Shown here piece by piece: positions 1 to 9,568 of a DNA stretch of 64,000 nucleotides (positions are counted from its first letter, which is position 1; each line of letters starts with the position of its first letter). The DNA is taken from contig CANJKZ010000410.1 of NCBI GenBank assembly GCA_947471745.1, forward strand, positions 846,001 to 910,000, written 5' to 3'. The position numbers were made by a program, and so were the translations under genes. The DNA comes from Closterium sp. Naga37s-1. Its lineage: Eukaryota > Streptophyta > Zygnematophyceae > Desmidiales > Closteriaceae. The notes beneath the pieces are model-generated. The model did not search any database. It had not been told where the DNA came from and saw nothing but the letters and a program-made list of their open reading frames with translations.

Positions 1-1969
1 CAGCGCGTCCCCCTGCCGTCTCCTCCTGCGTCCTCTCTTCCTGCTCTTGCTGACCCGGAGTCTGACTCCCTTCGTGCTGCCAGTCCTACTGTCACGCGTC
101 TCCTCGCCACTGTTGTCACTGACCCTTCCTTTGAGTCCTCTGCTGCGTCTGCTCTAGTCGTTGAGTTAGTTGACTTTGCTGCCGCTTGTCGTCTCGACTA
201 CGCCGCTAGCCTTGTCGCTGAGTCTGAGTCTGAGTCTGAGTCTGTCTGTCCTCCGTCCGTCGGGGGTGAGTGTGCTCTTGGCACGGACGTCCTTGAGGAC
301 AGGCAGGAGGAGTTTGAGTGCTTTGCCGCTGCTTTACCTCATCTCGTGTCCATGCTGGTTGCCCCTGAGGGAGACCCGGATGCTCCAGACATCCCGACCC
401 CGCGCTCTTACGCTGAGGCGATCGCGGGTGAGTACTCCTCTCAGTGGCAGACAGCCATGGACGCAGAGATGGCTTCCTGGAAGTCCACAGGCACCTACGT
501 CGACGAGGTTCCCCCACCTGGGGCGAACATCGTCAGTGGCATGTGGATTTTCAGGGTGAAGCGGCCGCCGGGTTCTCCGCCTGTCTTCAAGGCGCGTTAC
601 GTTGCACGAGGCTTCAGTCAGCGAGAGGGAGTTGACTTCTTCCAGACCTTCTCCCCGACCCCGAAGATGACCACTCTTCGGGTTCTGCTGCACGTCGCCG
701 CTCAGCGTGACTACGAGCTCCACTCTCTTGACTTCAGCACTGCTTTCCTACAGGGCAGCCTGCACGAGGAGATCTGGCTGCGCCGCCCACCTGGCTTCAC
801 TGGGTCGTTCCCTCCTGGTACCCAGTGGAGCCTCCGGCGGCCAGTCTACGGTCTCCGCCAGGCGCCGCGTGAGTGGCACGACACACTGAGGACTACACTT
901 GCGGCTCTTGGGTTCGCTCCTTCTACTACTGACCCGTCGCTGTTTCTACGCACCGACACTTCGCTGCCGCCGTTCTACATCCTCGTGTACGTCGACGACT
1001 TGGTCTTTGCCACTGCTGACACTGCGGCACTCGCCCACGTGAAGTCGGAGCTGCAGAAGAGACACACGTGCACAGACCTGGGTGAACTGACAAGCTATCT
1101 TGGCTTGCATCACCCGGGACAGAGCACGGCGCACCATCACCTTGACTCAGTCACACATGGTGCAGCAGGTCCTTCAGCGCTTCCGCTTCACGTACTCCTC
1201 GCCTCAGGCCACTCCTCTGCCTACCGGTCACTCGCTCTCAGCTCTGCCTTCGGATGAGTCCGTAGAGCCGAGTGGCCCGTATCCAGAGCTTGTGGGCTGC
1301 CTCATGTACCTGATGACCTGCACTCGACCTGACCTTGCATACCCTCTTAGCATCCTTGCACGCTATGTCGCTCCTGGCCGTCACCGGAAGGAGCACATGG
1401 ATGCCGCTAAGAGGGTGTTGCGCTACTTGTGCAGTACGTCGGGCATGGGGCTAGTGCTTGGAGGACGAGACCGAGTTGTACTCACTGGGCACTCAGACGC
1501 TTCTTGGGCTGATGACCAGGCTACTCAGCGGTCGTCTCAGGGTTACACCTTCAGTCTTGGCTCTGGTTCAGTTTCTTGGCGTTCTACACGCTCGTCTTCT
1601 GTTCTCAGCTCCAGTTGTGAGGCTGAGATCTACGCCACAGCCATGGCTGCACAGGAGTTACGCTGGCTCACCTACCTGCTGACCGACTTGGGAGAGCGGC
1701 CTCGTTCTCCTCCAGTGCTGTACGTTGACAACAAGGCTGCCATTGCCTTGTGTGAGGAGCACAGACTGGAGCACAGAACGAAGCATATCGCTCTGCGCTA
1801 CTTCCTTGCTCGAGAGCTGCAGCAGCGCGGTCAGCTTCGTCTGCGTTACGTGGCCACTCGGGCCAACACTGCTGATGTGTTCACCAAGGCGCTTCAGCCT
1901 TGTGACCATCAGCGCTTCTGTACTGTTCTAGGCCTTGTGCCTACTGGTCCTCACTTGCTTACTTCTTGA
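1..1969 (+). pseudogene. A1 copia pol, 3' part: linker, reverse transcriptase, RNase H
   Basis: This is the 3' portion of a family A polyprotein, open in frame 1 from the first base of the window, so its 5' end lies outside. The RT runs from about 400 to 1100. It shows the plant copia signatures MDAEMASWKSTGTY, KARYVARGFSQREGVDF, LDFSTAFLQG, VYGLRQAPREWHD and the catalytic YVDD (about 987-998). Near 1108 two bases are missing relative to the sister copies (LGLQI.RDRA is expected), so the frame shifts and continues in frame 2 to the stop at 1967-1969. The second frame holds the rest of RT and the RNase H (SDASWADD, CEAEIYA, YVDNKAA, TKHIALRYF, ANTADVFTKAL). A short SE repeat (tgagtc units, about 218-245) precedes RT. 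No product can be made as one chain. Confidence 0.9.
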
Positions 1970-2198
1970 CTCTGCTTGTACTGTGATCTCTATATATATA
2001 CCTGCATGCCTGCTCTTGCTAGGTTGTGATCACTGTATCTCTTGTTATATTATCAACCTGCATGTGAACTGGTCTTGTGACCACTTGCTTGTGCTCAGAA
2101 TTTGTGTGGTTTCCCTGAGATCCACCCTGAGCTTGCTTTGCTTTGCTTTGACTGGTCTTGTGACCATCTGGTTGTCTCCCACTTAGCCTATGGGGGTG
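1970..2198 (+). other. A1 3' untranslated region and polypurine tract
   Basis: This non-coding stretch lies between the RNase H stop and the 3' LTR. It contains a TATATATATA run near 1990. It ends in a G-rich polypurine tract (TATGGGGGTG, about 2189-2198) that would prime plus-strand synthesis. The same segment is found on the minus strand in A5 (18137-18360) and in part in A6 (26574-26633), which confirms that it belongs to the element. Confidence 0.75.
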
Positions 2199-2333
2199 TG
2201 TCAAACATTATATGTTTATATTGTGTAGGCTATAGTGGGTTTAGCCTTAGGGGGTACAACTTTGCTAGGGTTGCCTACTTGTATCCCCATCATTCCTAGT
2301 TTGATCATTCTCGTTCTATTCTAGATTCTAACA
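2199..2333 (+). repeat. A1 3' LTR
   Basis: A 135-bp LTR starting TGTCAAACATTATA and ending TCTAACA. The body matches the family A LTRs of A5, A6, A7 and A9 (GTGTAGGCTATAGTGGG, then GGGGTACAAC). The intact family ends are TGTCA...TGACA; here the last bases have diverged. Transposase-coding sequence starts directly after it, so A1 inserted into the pogo-like gene. The 5' LTR and matching TSD are outside the window. Confidence 0.75.
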
Positions 2334-2335
2334 CC

Positions 2336-3064
2336 CAGGCCATGCTTCAAGCTTACCGCACGCACAGCATCACCCCTGCAGTGATCTCAGCGGGTTGCAC
2401 GAGCCAGATTCAACCCCTTGACATCTCCATCAACCGATGCTTCAAGGCTGCTGTGCGAGCGCGTTATGCCAGGTGGTTCATGCGTGAAGGGATTCACCTA
2501 AAGACGAAGGCGGGTGAGTAGCCTTTTGAATTAAACTTCTGCACTGTTCTCTTTCCATGACTCTAACAGCTCGCTACCCCTGCCTCTGTCCCACTCGCAG
2601 GGAACCTGCGGCGGCCTCCGCACCCCGTGGTGCTGCAGTGGATCGCGGAGGCGTGGGATCAAGTCCCCAAGAAGGTCATCATTGAAGCGTTCCGCCACTG
2701 TGGGATTTCAAGCAAGATGGACAGGACAGAGAACCACCTGGTGATGTCTCACCTGCGCGCCAGGAGCACCACCGATGTCTCTGAGGACATGTGCCTCGGG
2801 GGAACCACGGGCGACAACACGCGCCTGCTTGGGCAGGCTCCAGAGGAGGAGGAGGACGAGATGCAGGCGGAGGGCGTGAGGGAGGTGGCAGTGGCCTCCG
2901 GCCTGGATGTGTTGTACCAGGAGACCCCCAACGACCGCGGAGCGGCGGCTGAGACTGACCGCATGATCGAGCCTAGGGAGACGGCTAGGCATGCCTGGCG
3001 AGTGCTAGACCTGGGTGTTAGGGAGCCTATTCTTAGTGCAGGTGAGGAGGCCGTGACTGAGTAG
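2336..3064 (+). pseudogene. pogo/Tigger-like DDE transposase, C-terminal part with one intron
   Basis: The two exons 2336-2513 and 2601-3064 read in one frame when the GT-AG intron between them is removed. Exon 1 gives QAMLQAYRTHSITPAVISAG, then CTSQIQPLDIS. This is the conserved block of the DDE_1 (pogo/Tigger/jerky) transposase family that holds the third catalytic Asp (QPLD). Exon 2 continues GNLRRPPH, then AWDQVPKKVIIEAF and HCGISSKMDRTE, the usual C-terminal block of this family. A Glu-rich tail (PEEEEDEMQ) leads to the stop at 3062-3064. The N-terminal DNA-binding domain and the first two catalytic Asp residues are missing because A1 sits at the 5' edge. It could be a transposon remnant or a domesticated host gene broken by A1; the sequence does not decide. 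Confidence 0.8.
2514..2600 (+). other. spliceosomal intron in transposase gene
   Basis: An 87-bp intron with donor G|GTGAGT at 2514 and acceptor CACTCGCAG at 2600, preceded by a T/C-rich stretch. It is phase 1. Unspliced reading meets TAG at once (GTG AGT AG), while splicing restores the family-conserved GNL..P peptide, which supports a real intron. Confidence 0.8.
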
Positions 3065-3307
3065 GGCTAGGTAAAAGTAGAGATTCATAGATGTGTACAT
3101 GTACCCCCCTAAAGTAACTAATGTTCGTTTAGAAGACACCCCCCTGTTTATAAGAAAACCCCTAACCCCTGATCTGATTGTAAGACATATATGTCTTATC
3201 TCGTACATACAAATAGGTGTCTTATAATGAGGCTAGCCTGTTTATAAGAGACACCCGGATAATAGACAACCCCTGTCTATTATTCAACACTGTCTACTAT
3301 CCAGGCG
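3065..3307. other. AT-richer non-coding segment after the transposase
   Basis: No coding frame is supported. The sequence holds repeats of CCTGTTTATAAGA (about 3143 and 3238), the palindrome GACATATATGTC and a perfect 10-bp hairpin at 3259-3283. It may be the 3' end or terminal region of the pogo-like element, but I cannot identify a terminal inverted repeat partner. Confidence 0.4.
3259..3283. repeat. perfect 10-bp inverted repeat (hairpin)
   Basis: ATAATAGACA (3259-3268) and TGTCTATTAT (3274-3283) are perfect reverse complements around the 5-base loop ACCCC. Function unknown; it lies between the transposase remnant and a TRIM fragment. Confidence 0.7.
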
Positions 3308-3540
3308 ATGATGGTAGTGGTTGGGATTCTGACATGGTATTAGAGCGAAGGTATCGGGTTCGAATCCCAGTGTGTGCACTTCAGGCATCCCTGTGCGGGG
3401 GGGTGTCAGAGGTCCACTGGTGATCCCCGATTGATCCTAGGGAAGGGTTACAGGCTCGTTGTCCTGGGGGGTAATGGGCGCACTGACCCGCTACTGAACA
3501 AGTCATTTTATCCCAATGGTCTAGTGGTTGGGATTCTGAA
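3308..3540 (+). mobile_element. TRIM copy 2, truncated miniature LTR element
   Basis: This is the second copy of the miniature element that is complete at 18953-19298. Only about 26 bp of the 5' LTR end remain (to GATTCTGACA at 3334). Then follow the PBS TGGTATTAGAGC (3335-3346), a short internal region with the B-box sequence GGTTCGAATCC (3357-3367) and the polypurine tract GTGCGGGGGGG ending at 3403. The 3' LTR starts TGTCAGAGGTCC at 3404 and reaches GGGATTCTGA near 3539, where it meets A2 with a few bases of ambiguity. The PBS here is closer to the initiator tRNA-Met consensus than in copy 1. Confidence 0.8.
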
Positions 3541-3543
3541 ACA

Positions 3544-5184
3544 AGTAGCGCAACACCCTCTTAGCGGCCTCCCAGTGCTCTGGTCGGTGTTTCCTGGGCG
3601 CAACGTAGCGTGCCAGGATGCTAAGAAGGTAGGCAAGGTCAGGTCGAGTGCAGGTCATTGGGTACATGAGGCAGCCCACAAGCTATGGATATGGGCCACT
3701 CGACTCTATGGACTCGTCCGAAGGTGGAGCTGAGAGCGAGTGACCGGTAGGCAGAGGAGTGGGCTGTGGCGAGGAGTACCGGAAGTCGAAGCGCTGAAGG
3801 ACCTGGTGCACCATGCGTGACTAAGTCAGGGTGATGGTGCGCTGTGCTCTGTCCCGGGTGATCTGCAAGCCAAGATAGCTGCGCAGTTCACCCAGGTCAG
3901 TGCACGTGTGTCTCTTCTACAGCTCCGACTTCACAAGGGCCAGTGCCTCAGTGTCAGCAGTGACAAAGACCAAGTCGTCGACATACACGGAGACGTAGAA
4001 CGGCGGCAGCGAAGTGTCGGTGCGTAGAAACAGCGATGGGTCAGCAGTCGAAGGAGCAAACCCAAGAGCCGTAAGTGTCGTCCTCAATGGGTCGTGCCAC
4101 TCGCGAGGCGCCTGACGGAGACCGTAGACTGGCTGCCGGAGGCTCCACTGGGTACCTGGAGGAAACGACCCAGTGAAGCCAGGTGGGCGGCGCAGCCAGA
4201 TCTCCTCGTGCAGGCTACCTTGTAAGAAAGCTGTGGTGAAGTCAAGAGAGTGCAGCTCGTAATCACGCTGGGCTACGACGTGCAGCAGAACCCGAAGAGT
4301 GGTCATCTTCGGGGTAGGGGAGAAGGTATGGAAGAAGTCAACTCCCTGTCGCTGACTGAAGCCTCGTGCAACGTAACGATTCTTGAAGACAGGCGGAGAA
4401 CCCAGCGGCCACTTCATCCTGAAAATCCACATGCCATCGATTATGTTCGCCCCAGAAGGGGGAACTGCGTCGACGTAGGTGCCTGTGGACTTCCACGATG
4501 CCATCTCTGCATCCATGGCTGTCTGCCACTGAGACGAGTAGGGACCCGTAATCGCCTCTGCGTAAGAGCGCGGGGTCGGGATGTCTGGTCCATCCGGATC
4601 TCCCTCAAGGGCAAGCAACAAGGAAGCGAAACGAGGTACAGCAGCTGCAAGACACTCAAAGTCCTCCTGCCTGTCCTCAAGGACGTCCGTGCCAAGAGCA
4701 CACTCACCCCCGATGGACAGAGGACAGTCATAATTAGACTCAGCAACGAGACTAGTGGCGTAGTCGAGACGACAGGCGGCAGCAAAGTCAACAAGCTCAG
4801 CAACTAGAGCAGACGCATCAGTGGACACAAACGAAGGGTCACTGACAACAGTGGCTAGAAGACGATGGACAGCAGGACTCGCAGCACGAGCGAAGTCAGA
4901 CTCAGGGTCAGGAACGTCAAGAAGAGAGGACCCAGGAGGAGACGGCAGTGGAACTCACAGTGGAACAGAGGAAGGACAAAGTGCCATAACGTGAGTGCCG
5001 GGGACAGGAGGAGGACGCAGACGAGGAACCCGACGACCAGTGCGAGCAGAGTGAACAGGCCAGGCAGGACGAGACTCAGGCTCACGACGCTCTGTAAAAG
5101 AGTCTGTCTGCTCAGCGTAAGGAGAAGGAGCAGGCAGTGGGGAGTCTGGCTGTAACAGTGGCTGCGACTGACGGGGCGGTGGAA
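3544..5184 (-). pseudogene. A2 linker end, reverse transcriptase and start of RNase H
   Basis: The longest clean frame is 3917-4828 (minus). It covers VAELVDFAAACRLDY, the RT entry block PDGPDIPTPRSYAEAIT, KNRYVARGFSQRQGVDF, LDFTTAFLQG, YGLRQAPREWHD and the catalytic YVDD. At 3917-3919 a Gln codon expected in SELQKRHTC is TAG, and at 3821-3823 the Gln of TLTQS is also TAG. Downstream, AAKRVLRY of RNase H is recognisable up to about 3544. Upstream, 4829-5184 encodes the Pro-rich end of the linker in shifted frames. Confidence 0.85.
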
Positions 5185-7623
5185 TCAGTAAGCTAGGAGG
5201 AAGGCCAGTAGAAGACGGGAGACTAAGAACATGGCGAAGGACCGAGTCAGGTGGCAGCGGAGACGACGGTGGCGGCGGAACGAAAAACGGGCGCCGCTGC
5301 ACAGTGCCTCCAGCACCAGTACCGCCAGACACAGCATCCCCAGCGCAAGCACCTCCAGCTCTAGGGTTAACAGCTCCAGCGCCTCCAGCGCAAGGGTCTC
5401 CAGCGCTAGCTCCTCCAGCTCCAGCGTCGCCAGTGCGAGTGCCTCCAGCTCCAGCGCCTCCAGCTCCAGGGTCTCCAGCTCTAGCGCCTCCAGCTCCAGC
5501 GCCCCCAACACCACCAGCCTCGACAGGTCAAGTACCCCGATTACGAGCACCTCCAGGACTAGCAGCTCCAGCACCTCCGGTACCTCTAGCTCCAGCAGGC
5601 ACTCCAGCATCTCCAAGACTAGTAGCTCCAGCACCTCCAGCTCCAGTGCCTCTAGCGGCAGAGCCTCCAGCTCCGGCATCTCCACTCCTAAGGCGTGTGC
5701 ACTGAGCAAACAACTCGAGCAGGTGCTGCGGGGAGAGAGGCTCCGGCCGGGGAGACAGTCGTGGCGAGGCACACCTCCAGAAGAAGCAGTACCCCTAGGC
5801 TCAGCACCCCCAGACTCAGCTCCCTCAGACTCAGCACCCACAGGCTCCGCAACTGCAGGCTCAGCACCCCCAGACTCAGCACCCTCAGACTCAGCACCCC
5901 CAGGCTCCGCACTCTCAGGCTCAGCACCCCCAGGCTCCGCACCCCCAGACTCAGCACCCCCAGACGCAGCACCCCCAGCAACACCTGAGTCTACAGCGAC
6001 CTCGACAGGTACAGCCCCGGGGAGTGGGTCTACCTTAGACACACCTGAGGGAGCAGGACCCTGAGGGGGGAGGGGGTCTACCGGAGGGGGACTTGGAGCA
6101 AAAAAGAGCGCCGGGGGCAGGAGAGGGGCAGAGCGGAAGGGGAAGAGACGGTGAAAGGGAACCGACTCGTCAAACGTGACGTCCTGAGAGGGGAGGACAC
6201 GGCGCAAGGTGGGGTGGTAAAACTGCCAGCTGGGCGCGTCAGGGGGAAAGCCAAGGAAGACGCAGAGAATAGTGCGGGAGGAGAGCTTGTCCGCGGAAGT
6301 ATTGCGAACAAAGGCACGAGAGCCCCAGACCCGGAACACCGACGCATCGCCAACCTTCTCCGTCCAACGCAGTGTAGGCGAGGTCTCTGGCAAGGAGACA
6401 CGGGGCCAGAGCTTGAGCTGATGCGCTGCGTACCGGACCGCAAACGGCCACAGAAAATGGGGAGCAGCCGCATGGATCACGGAGGTATGAGCCACCTCCA
6501 TGACTAAGCCAATGCGGCGCTCAGCAATCCCATTTTGCTGTAGGGAGGCCGGAAGCGTGAACGACTGGAGGATGCCCTCCCCAAGACAAAAGTCCCGCAA
6601 GAGGTCAGAGGAGAACTCACCACCTCTGTCAGAGTGCAGACGCATGAAAGGAAGGTCCTGGCGGAACTGCTCGTGGAGCTGAAGACGGACTGCGCGGATC
6701 CAAGGGATCAAGACCTCAGGGACCTCACCCTTGTCGTGCAAGGGGAAGACCGTGGTGTAACGCGTGTAGTCGTCAACAACCAGCAGAAAGTAGCGCTTGC
6801 TGTCCTGTCCACTGACGTGGGCTGGGCCCCACACGTCCATGTGGAGAGTCTGCAGGGGAGCAGTCGTCGGGGGAAACGAGGAGGAGTGAGGAGCGGCGCG
6901 CTGCCGCCCCTCGACGCAAGGAAGGCAGGGCAAGGCAGGTGAGGGCGGGAGGGGAGGCAGAGACCTGGGAAGACCAGAAACAAGGAGGCGGGAGTGCATG
7001 CCACGAAGGCATGGCAGGGAGGGGTGACCAAGGCAGTGGTGCCACAGGAGAGTCTGGTGCGACAGGAGGCGACACGAGCAGGGGGGTGCTACCGGACCTG
7101 ACGCGGACACCTGAGCAGACGCAGATACCGAAGGAGGCTCGGTAGTTAGTGTATACAGACTCAACCCAGGCCGACGAGTGAACGTGGCCAGGCGACGGCC
7201 CGTCCGTGTATACGTGCAAATAAACACACGCTGACCCCCAGGAGTGGTGGTAGTGACCATTGCATCCTGGAGGGCTGCGGTACTCACCAAGTTCGTAGAG
7301 AACGAGGGGATGTGAAGACTTGACAATGAGCCGGACGGAAGCGCCGGACACGGGAGAACAGTGGAGGAACAGGCAAGAACTGGGCCCCTTGAGGGGTCAG
7401 CCTGTTGGACCGGAACAGGTGCAGGGAGTGGAGTAAGGGTGGTACTGTCGCGAAAGAAACAACGGGAAGCACCTGAGTCAAGCGTAAAGGTGTGCAAGGC
7501 CTCAGCAGGCGCAGTACCAGGGAGAGCAGACTCACTAGCACTTAGAGCAGCAGCCTCTATACCTGGGTCGGGCGGCACACACAGGTAACAGTCACCCTCA
7601 GCACTAACAGATAAGGCATACAT
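5185..7623 (-). pseudogene. A2 protease, GAG-pre-integrase, integrase and linker
   Basis: An open minus-strand frame of 812 codons. Near its N-terminus is the aspartic protease site LDSGASRCFF. The GAG-pre-integrase zinc region follows (HHCLGHPSLPCLRGMHSRLL, then CLPC), then the integrase core with its DD35E triad in HMDVWGP, HSDRGGEF and QNGIAERRI. After the integrase C-terminus comes the repeated GGAESGGAEP linker. Near 5770 the frame shifts relative to A6 and A7. The last 190 or so residues (LEALELEVLELL type) are an out-of-frame reading of the Gly/Ala repeat and not a real domain. Gag is in another frame. Confidence 0.85.
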
Positions 7624-8912
7624 GGCAGCAAGGATAGCATCATAGTCAAGAGCAAAGATATCAACTCCGGACCTAAGCAGCTCTGCCCAGGGGGGGCACT
7701 CACCCTCGTCACCATTCTCTGCGCGCCAAGCGTCGTCTAGGCGGGAAAAGCAGCGGTGCTGAGAGTGAGGCTTCCCGCATGTCGGACCAGCACGGTCACC
7801 CGTGCGAATGACATACGGGCAGCGAACACTACCCCCAGACGCCCCACGCTGAGAAAACCACTCACGAAGCTGCTGGGGAGAAGGGGTCTCGCTCCGATGC
7901 TGCTGCTGCTGCCTCTGGCCACTATCAGAACCTCCCTTCAGAACAGCTCCAATCGACTGCCACCACTCCCAGTGCTGCCACTACCGCCACCCCCACCGTT
8001 GCCACCACCGCCGCCACCAAAGCCCCCACTCCAGCCACCACTCCCATCGGTGCTACCACCTCCGCTACCTCCACCACCTCCACTGCCGCCCCCACTACCA
8101 CCCCCGCTGCCACCGCCACCCATCTTGCCACCCTTGCCCTTATTGCTGTGGCGCTTCCCACTAAGAGCAGAAGCAGCCCCGACATCCGCAGCACCAAGGA
8201 TGTCAACAGCAGCAGCAGAGGTGTAGGAGGGGGCAAGGGGGGAGGTCGAACACCCCTCAAAGAAGGCCGTGCGAGGAGTGCCACGAGCGGCACCTACAAC
8301 GACTACGCTAGTCTCAGCTGCAAGGAGGTGCTGCTGGAGCAGGTCGACAGTTAGGTATGTGGGGTCAAGTGCGAGAAAGTGGTCCCTGACTGCACGGAGG
8401 GTCTGGGAGGCGGGTGACTATGAAGTATAGAATGATGTACATTGGGGGCGGGTTACTGTCAAGGAACTCTGCTGGGAGGGCAGCACGGTAGCGAGTGTCG
8501 CTAGTGCGAAGGTGGGTAACGAGTTCCTCTACCGTGGCAAAGGCGGACAGCTCGGGAAATAGGTAGGGCAGTAGAAGACGGCCTAGAGCAGCAGTGGCAA
8601 GGGAGGAGTAACGGGCGACTACATCGTCGTACTGTGCTTTAGCAGTCTTGTGCTGTCTGAAGTGAGCGCGTTAAGCTAACGGCAGGTGGTTGCGAACGGC
8701 TAAGCGAGTAGCAGCGTCACAGGTGAGCCACTGTGAGCGAGTCGAACTGTCAACTGTGGCCGAAGGGCGAGAGAGGCTCCAGAAGTCTGGTCAAACAACG
8801 AAAAGCCGTCTCTAAAATCGCTCAGTAGGTACAGCTGTAAGTCGTCAAGCCACGTATCGAACCGGATCGGACGGCCCTCATGATCGAAAGTGAGTACACT
8901 AAGAGAAGCCAT
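7624..8912 (-). pseudogene. A2 gag
   Basis: The start ATG at 8912 gives MASLSVLTFDHEGRPIRFDT, the family A Gag N-terminus. The frame breaks after about 45 residues (SLFDQTSGA) and resumes in other frames. The Gly-rich tail is at about 7930-8120 and the Cys/His motif CPYVIRTGD, then TCGKPHSQHRC, at about 7750-7830. Gag would package the element RNA. Compared with A6 and A7 this copy has several indels and cannot be translated. Confidence 0.8.
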
Positions 8913-9568
8913 AGCGGGCAGAGCAGGGTGGCGCGCGACCAGCAGAGCAGCGCGTAGAGCAAGGCAGGGCAGCAAACGGCTAGGGCGGCCAGCGGGGCGG
9001 CGGACAGCAGGGGTGGCTGCAGTGGCGGGTGGCGCAGACAGCAAAAGGGAGGCGAGTGGGCTGCCAGGTGGGAGCGAGCATGCGGCCAGAGGGCGGCGAG
9101 CGGGCTGCAAGGGGCAGCGAGCGGGCCGCAAAGGGCGGCGAGCGGGCTGCAAGGGGCGGCGAGCGGGCCGCAAGGGGCGGCGAGCGGGCTGCAAGGGGCG
9201 GCATGCAGGCTGCAAGAGGGCGGCTCGCGGGCTGCAAGGGGCGACGAGCGGGCCGCAAGCGGGCGGCGAGCAGGCTGCAGGGGCGGCGAGTGGGCCGCAA
9301 GCGAGCGGCGATCGGCGAGCGGGCAGCAGGCGGGCGGCTAGCGGGCTGCATGGGCGGCGCGCGGGCTGCAAGCGAGCGGCGAGCGGGCTGCAGGGGCGGC
9401 GCGCAGGCCGTAGGGCGTCGAGCGGGCGGCAAAGGTGGCGAGCGGGCTGCAGGGGCGGCGCGCTGGCTGCAGGGGCGGCTTGCGGGCTGCTAAGGGCAGC
9501 GCGGCGGGCTGCTTGGGGCGGCACAACGACTAGCAGAACGATGGGCCGTTAGGGCAGCTATATGGTGG
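8913..9568 (-). repeat. A2 leader minisatellite
   Basis: Non-coding leader made of imperfect units of about 20 bp, on the plus strand of the type GCGAGCGGGCTGCAAGGGGC. The long Arg/Ala-rich frames on both strands across it are products of the repeat and are not genes. It corresponds in position to the leaders of A5, A6 and A7 but with a different dominant unit. Confidence 0.7.

Larger units (their letters stand above)
3541..9568 (-). mobile_element. A2: decayed family A copia, RNase H end and 5' LTR missing
   Basis: A minus-strand element reading leader (about 9568-8913), Gag (8912), Cys/His motif, protease, integrase, linker and RT down to about 3541. It stops at RVLRYL in RNase H, where the truncated TRIM adjoins. 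At the 5' side the leader ends at GGTGGGCA next to an integrase fragment (A3), so the PBS and 5' LTR are gone. Multiple frameshifts and stops make it a fossil. Confidence 0.85.

Noticed and set aside
5231..6064. Ser-rich 277-codon plus-strand frame
   Set aside because: It is the antisense reading of the A2 linker repeat; similar frames recur opposite every A linker.
8890..9552. Arg/Gly/Ala-rich frames over the A2 leader
   Set aside because: Repeat-driven reading on both strands, no homologous domain, located in the untranslated leader.
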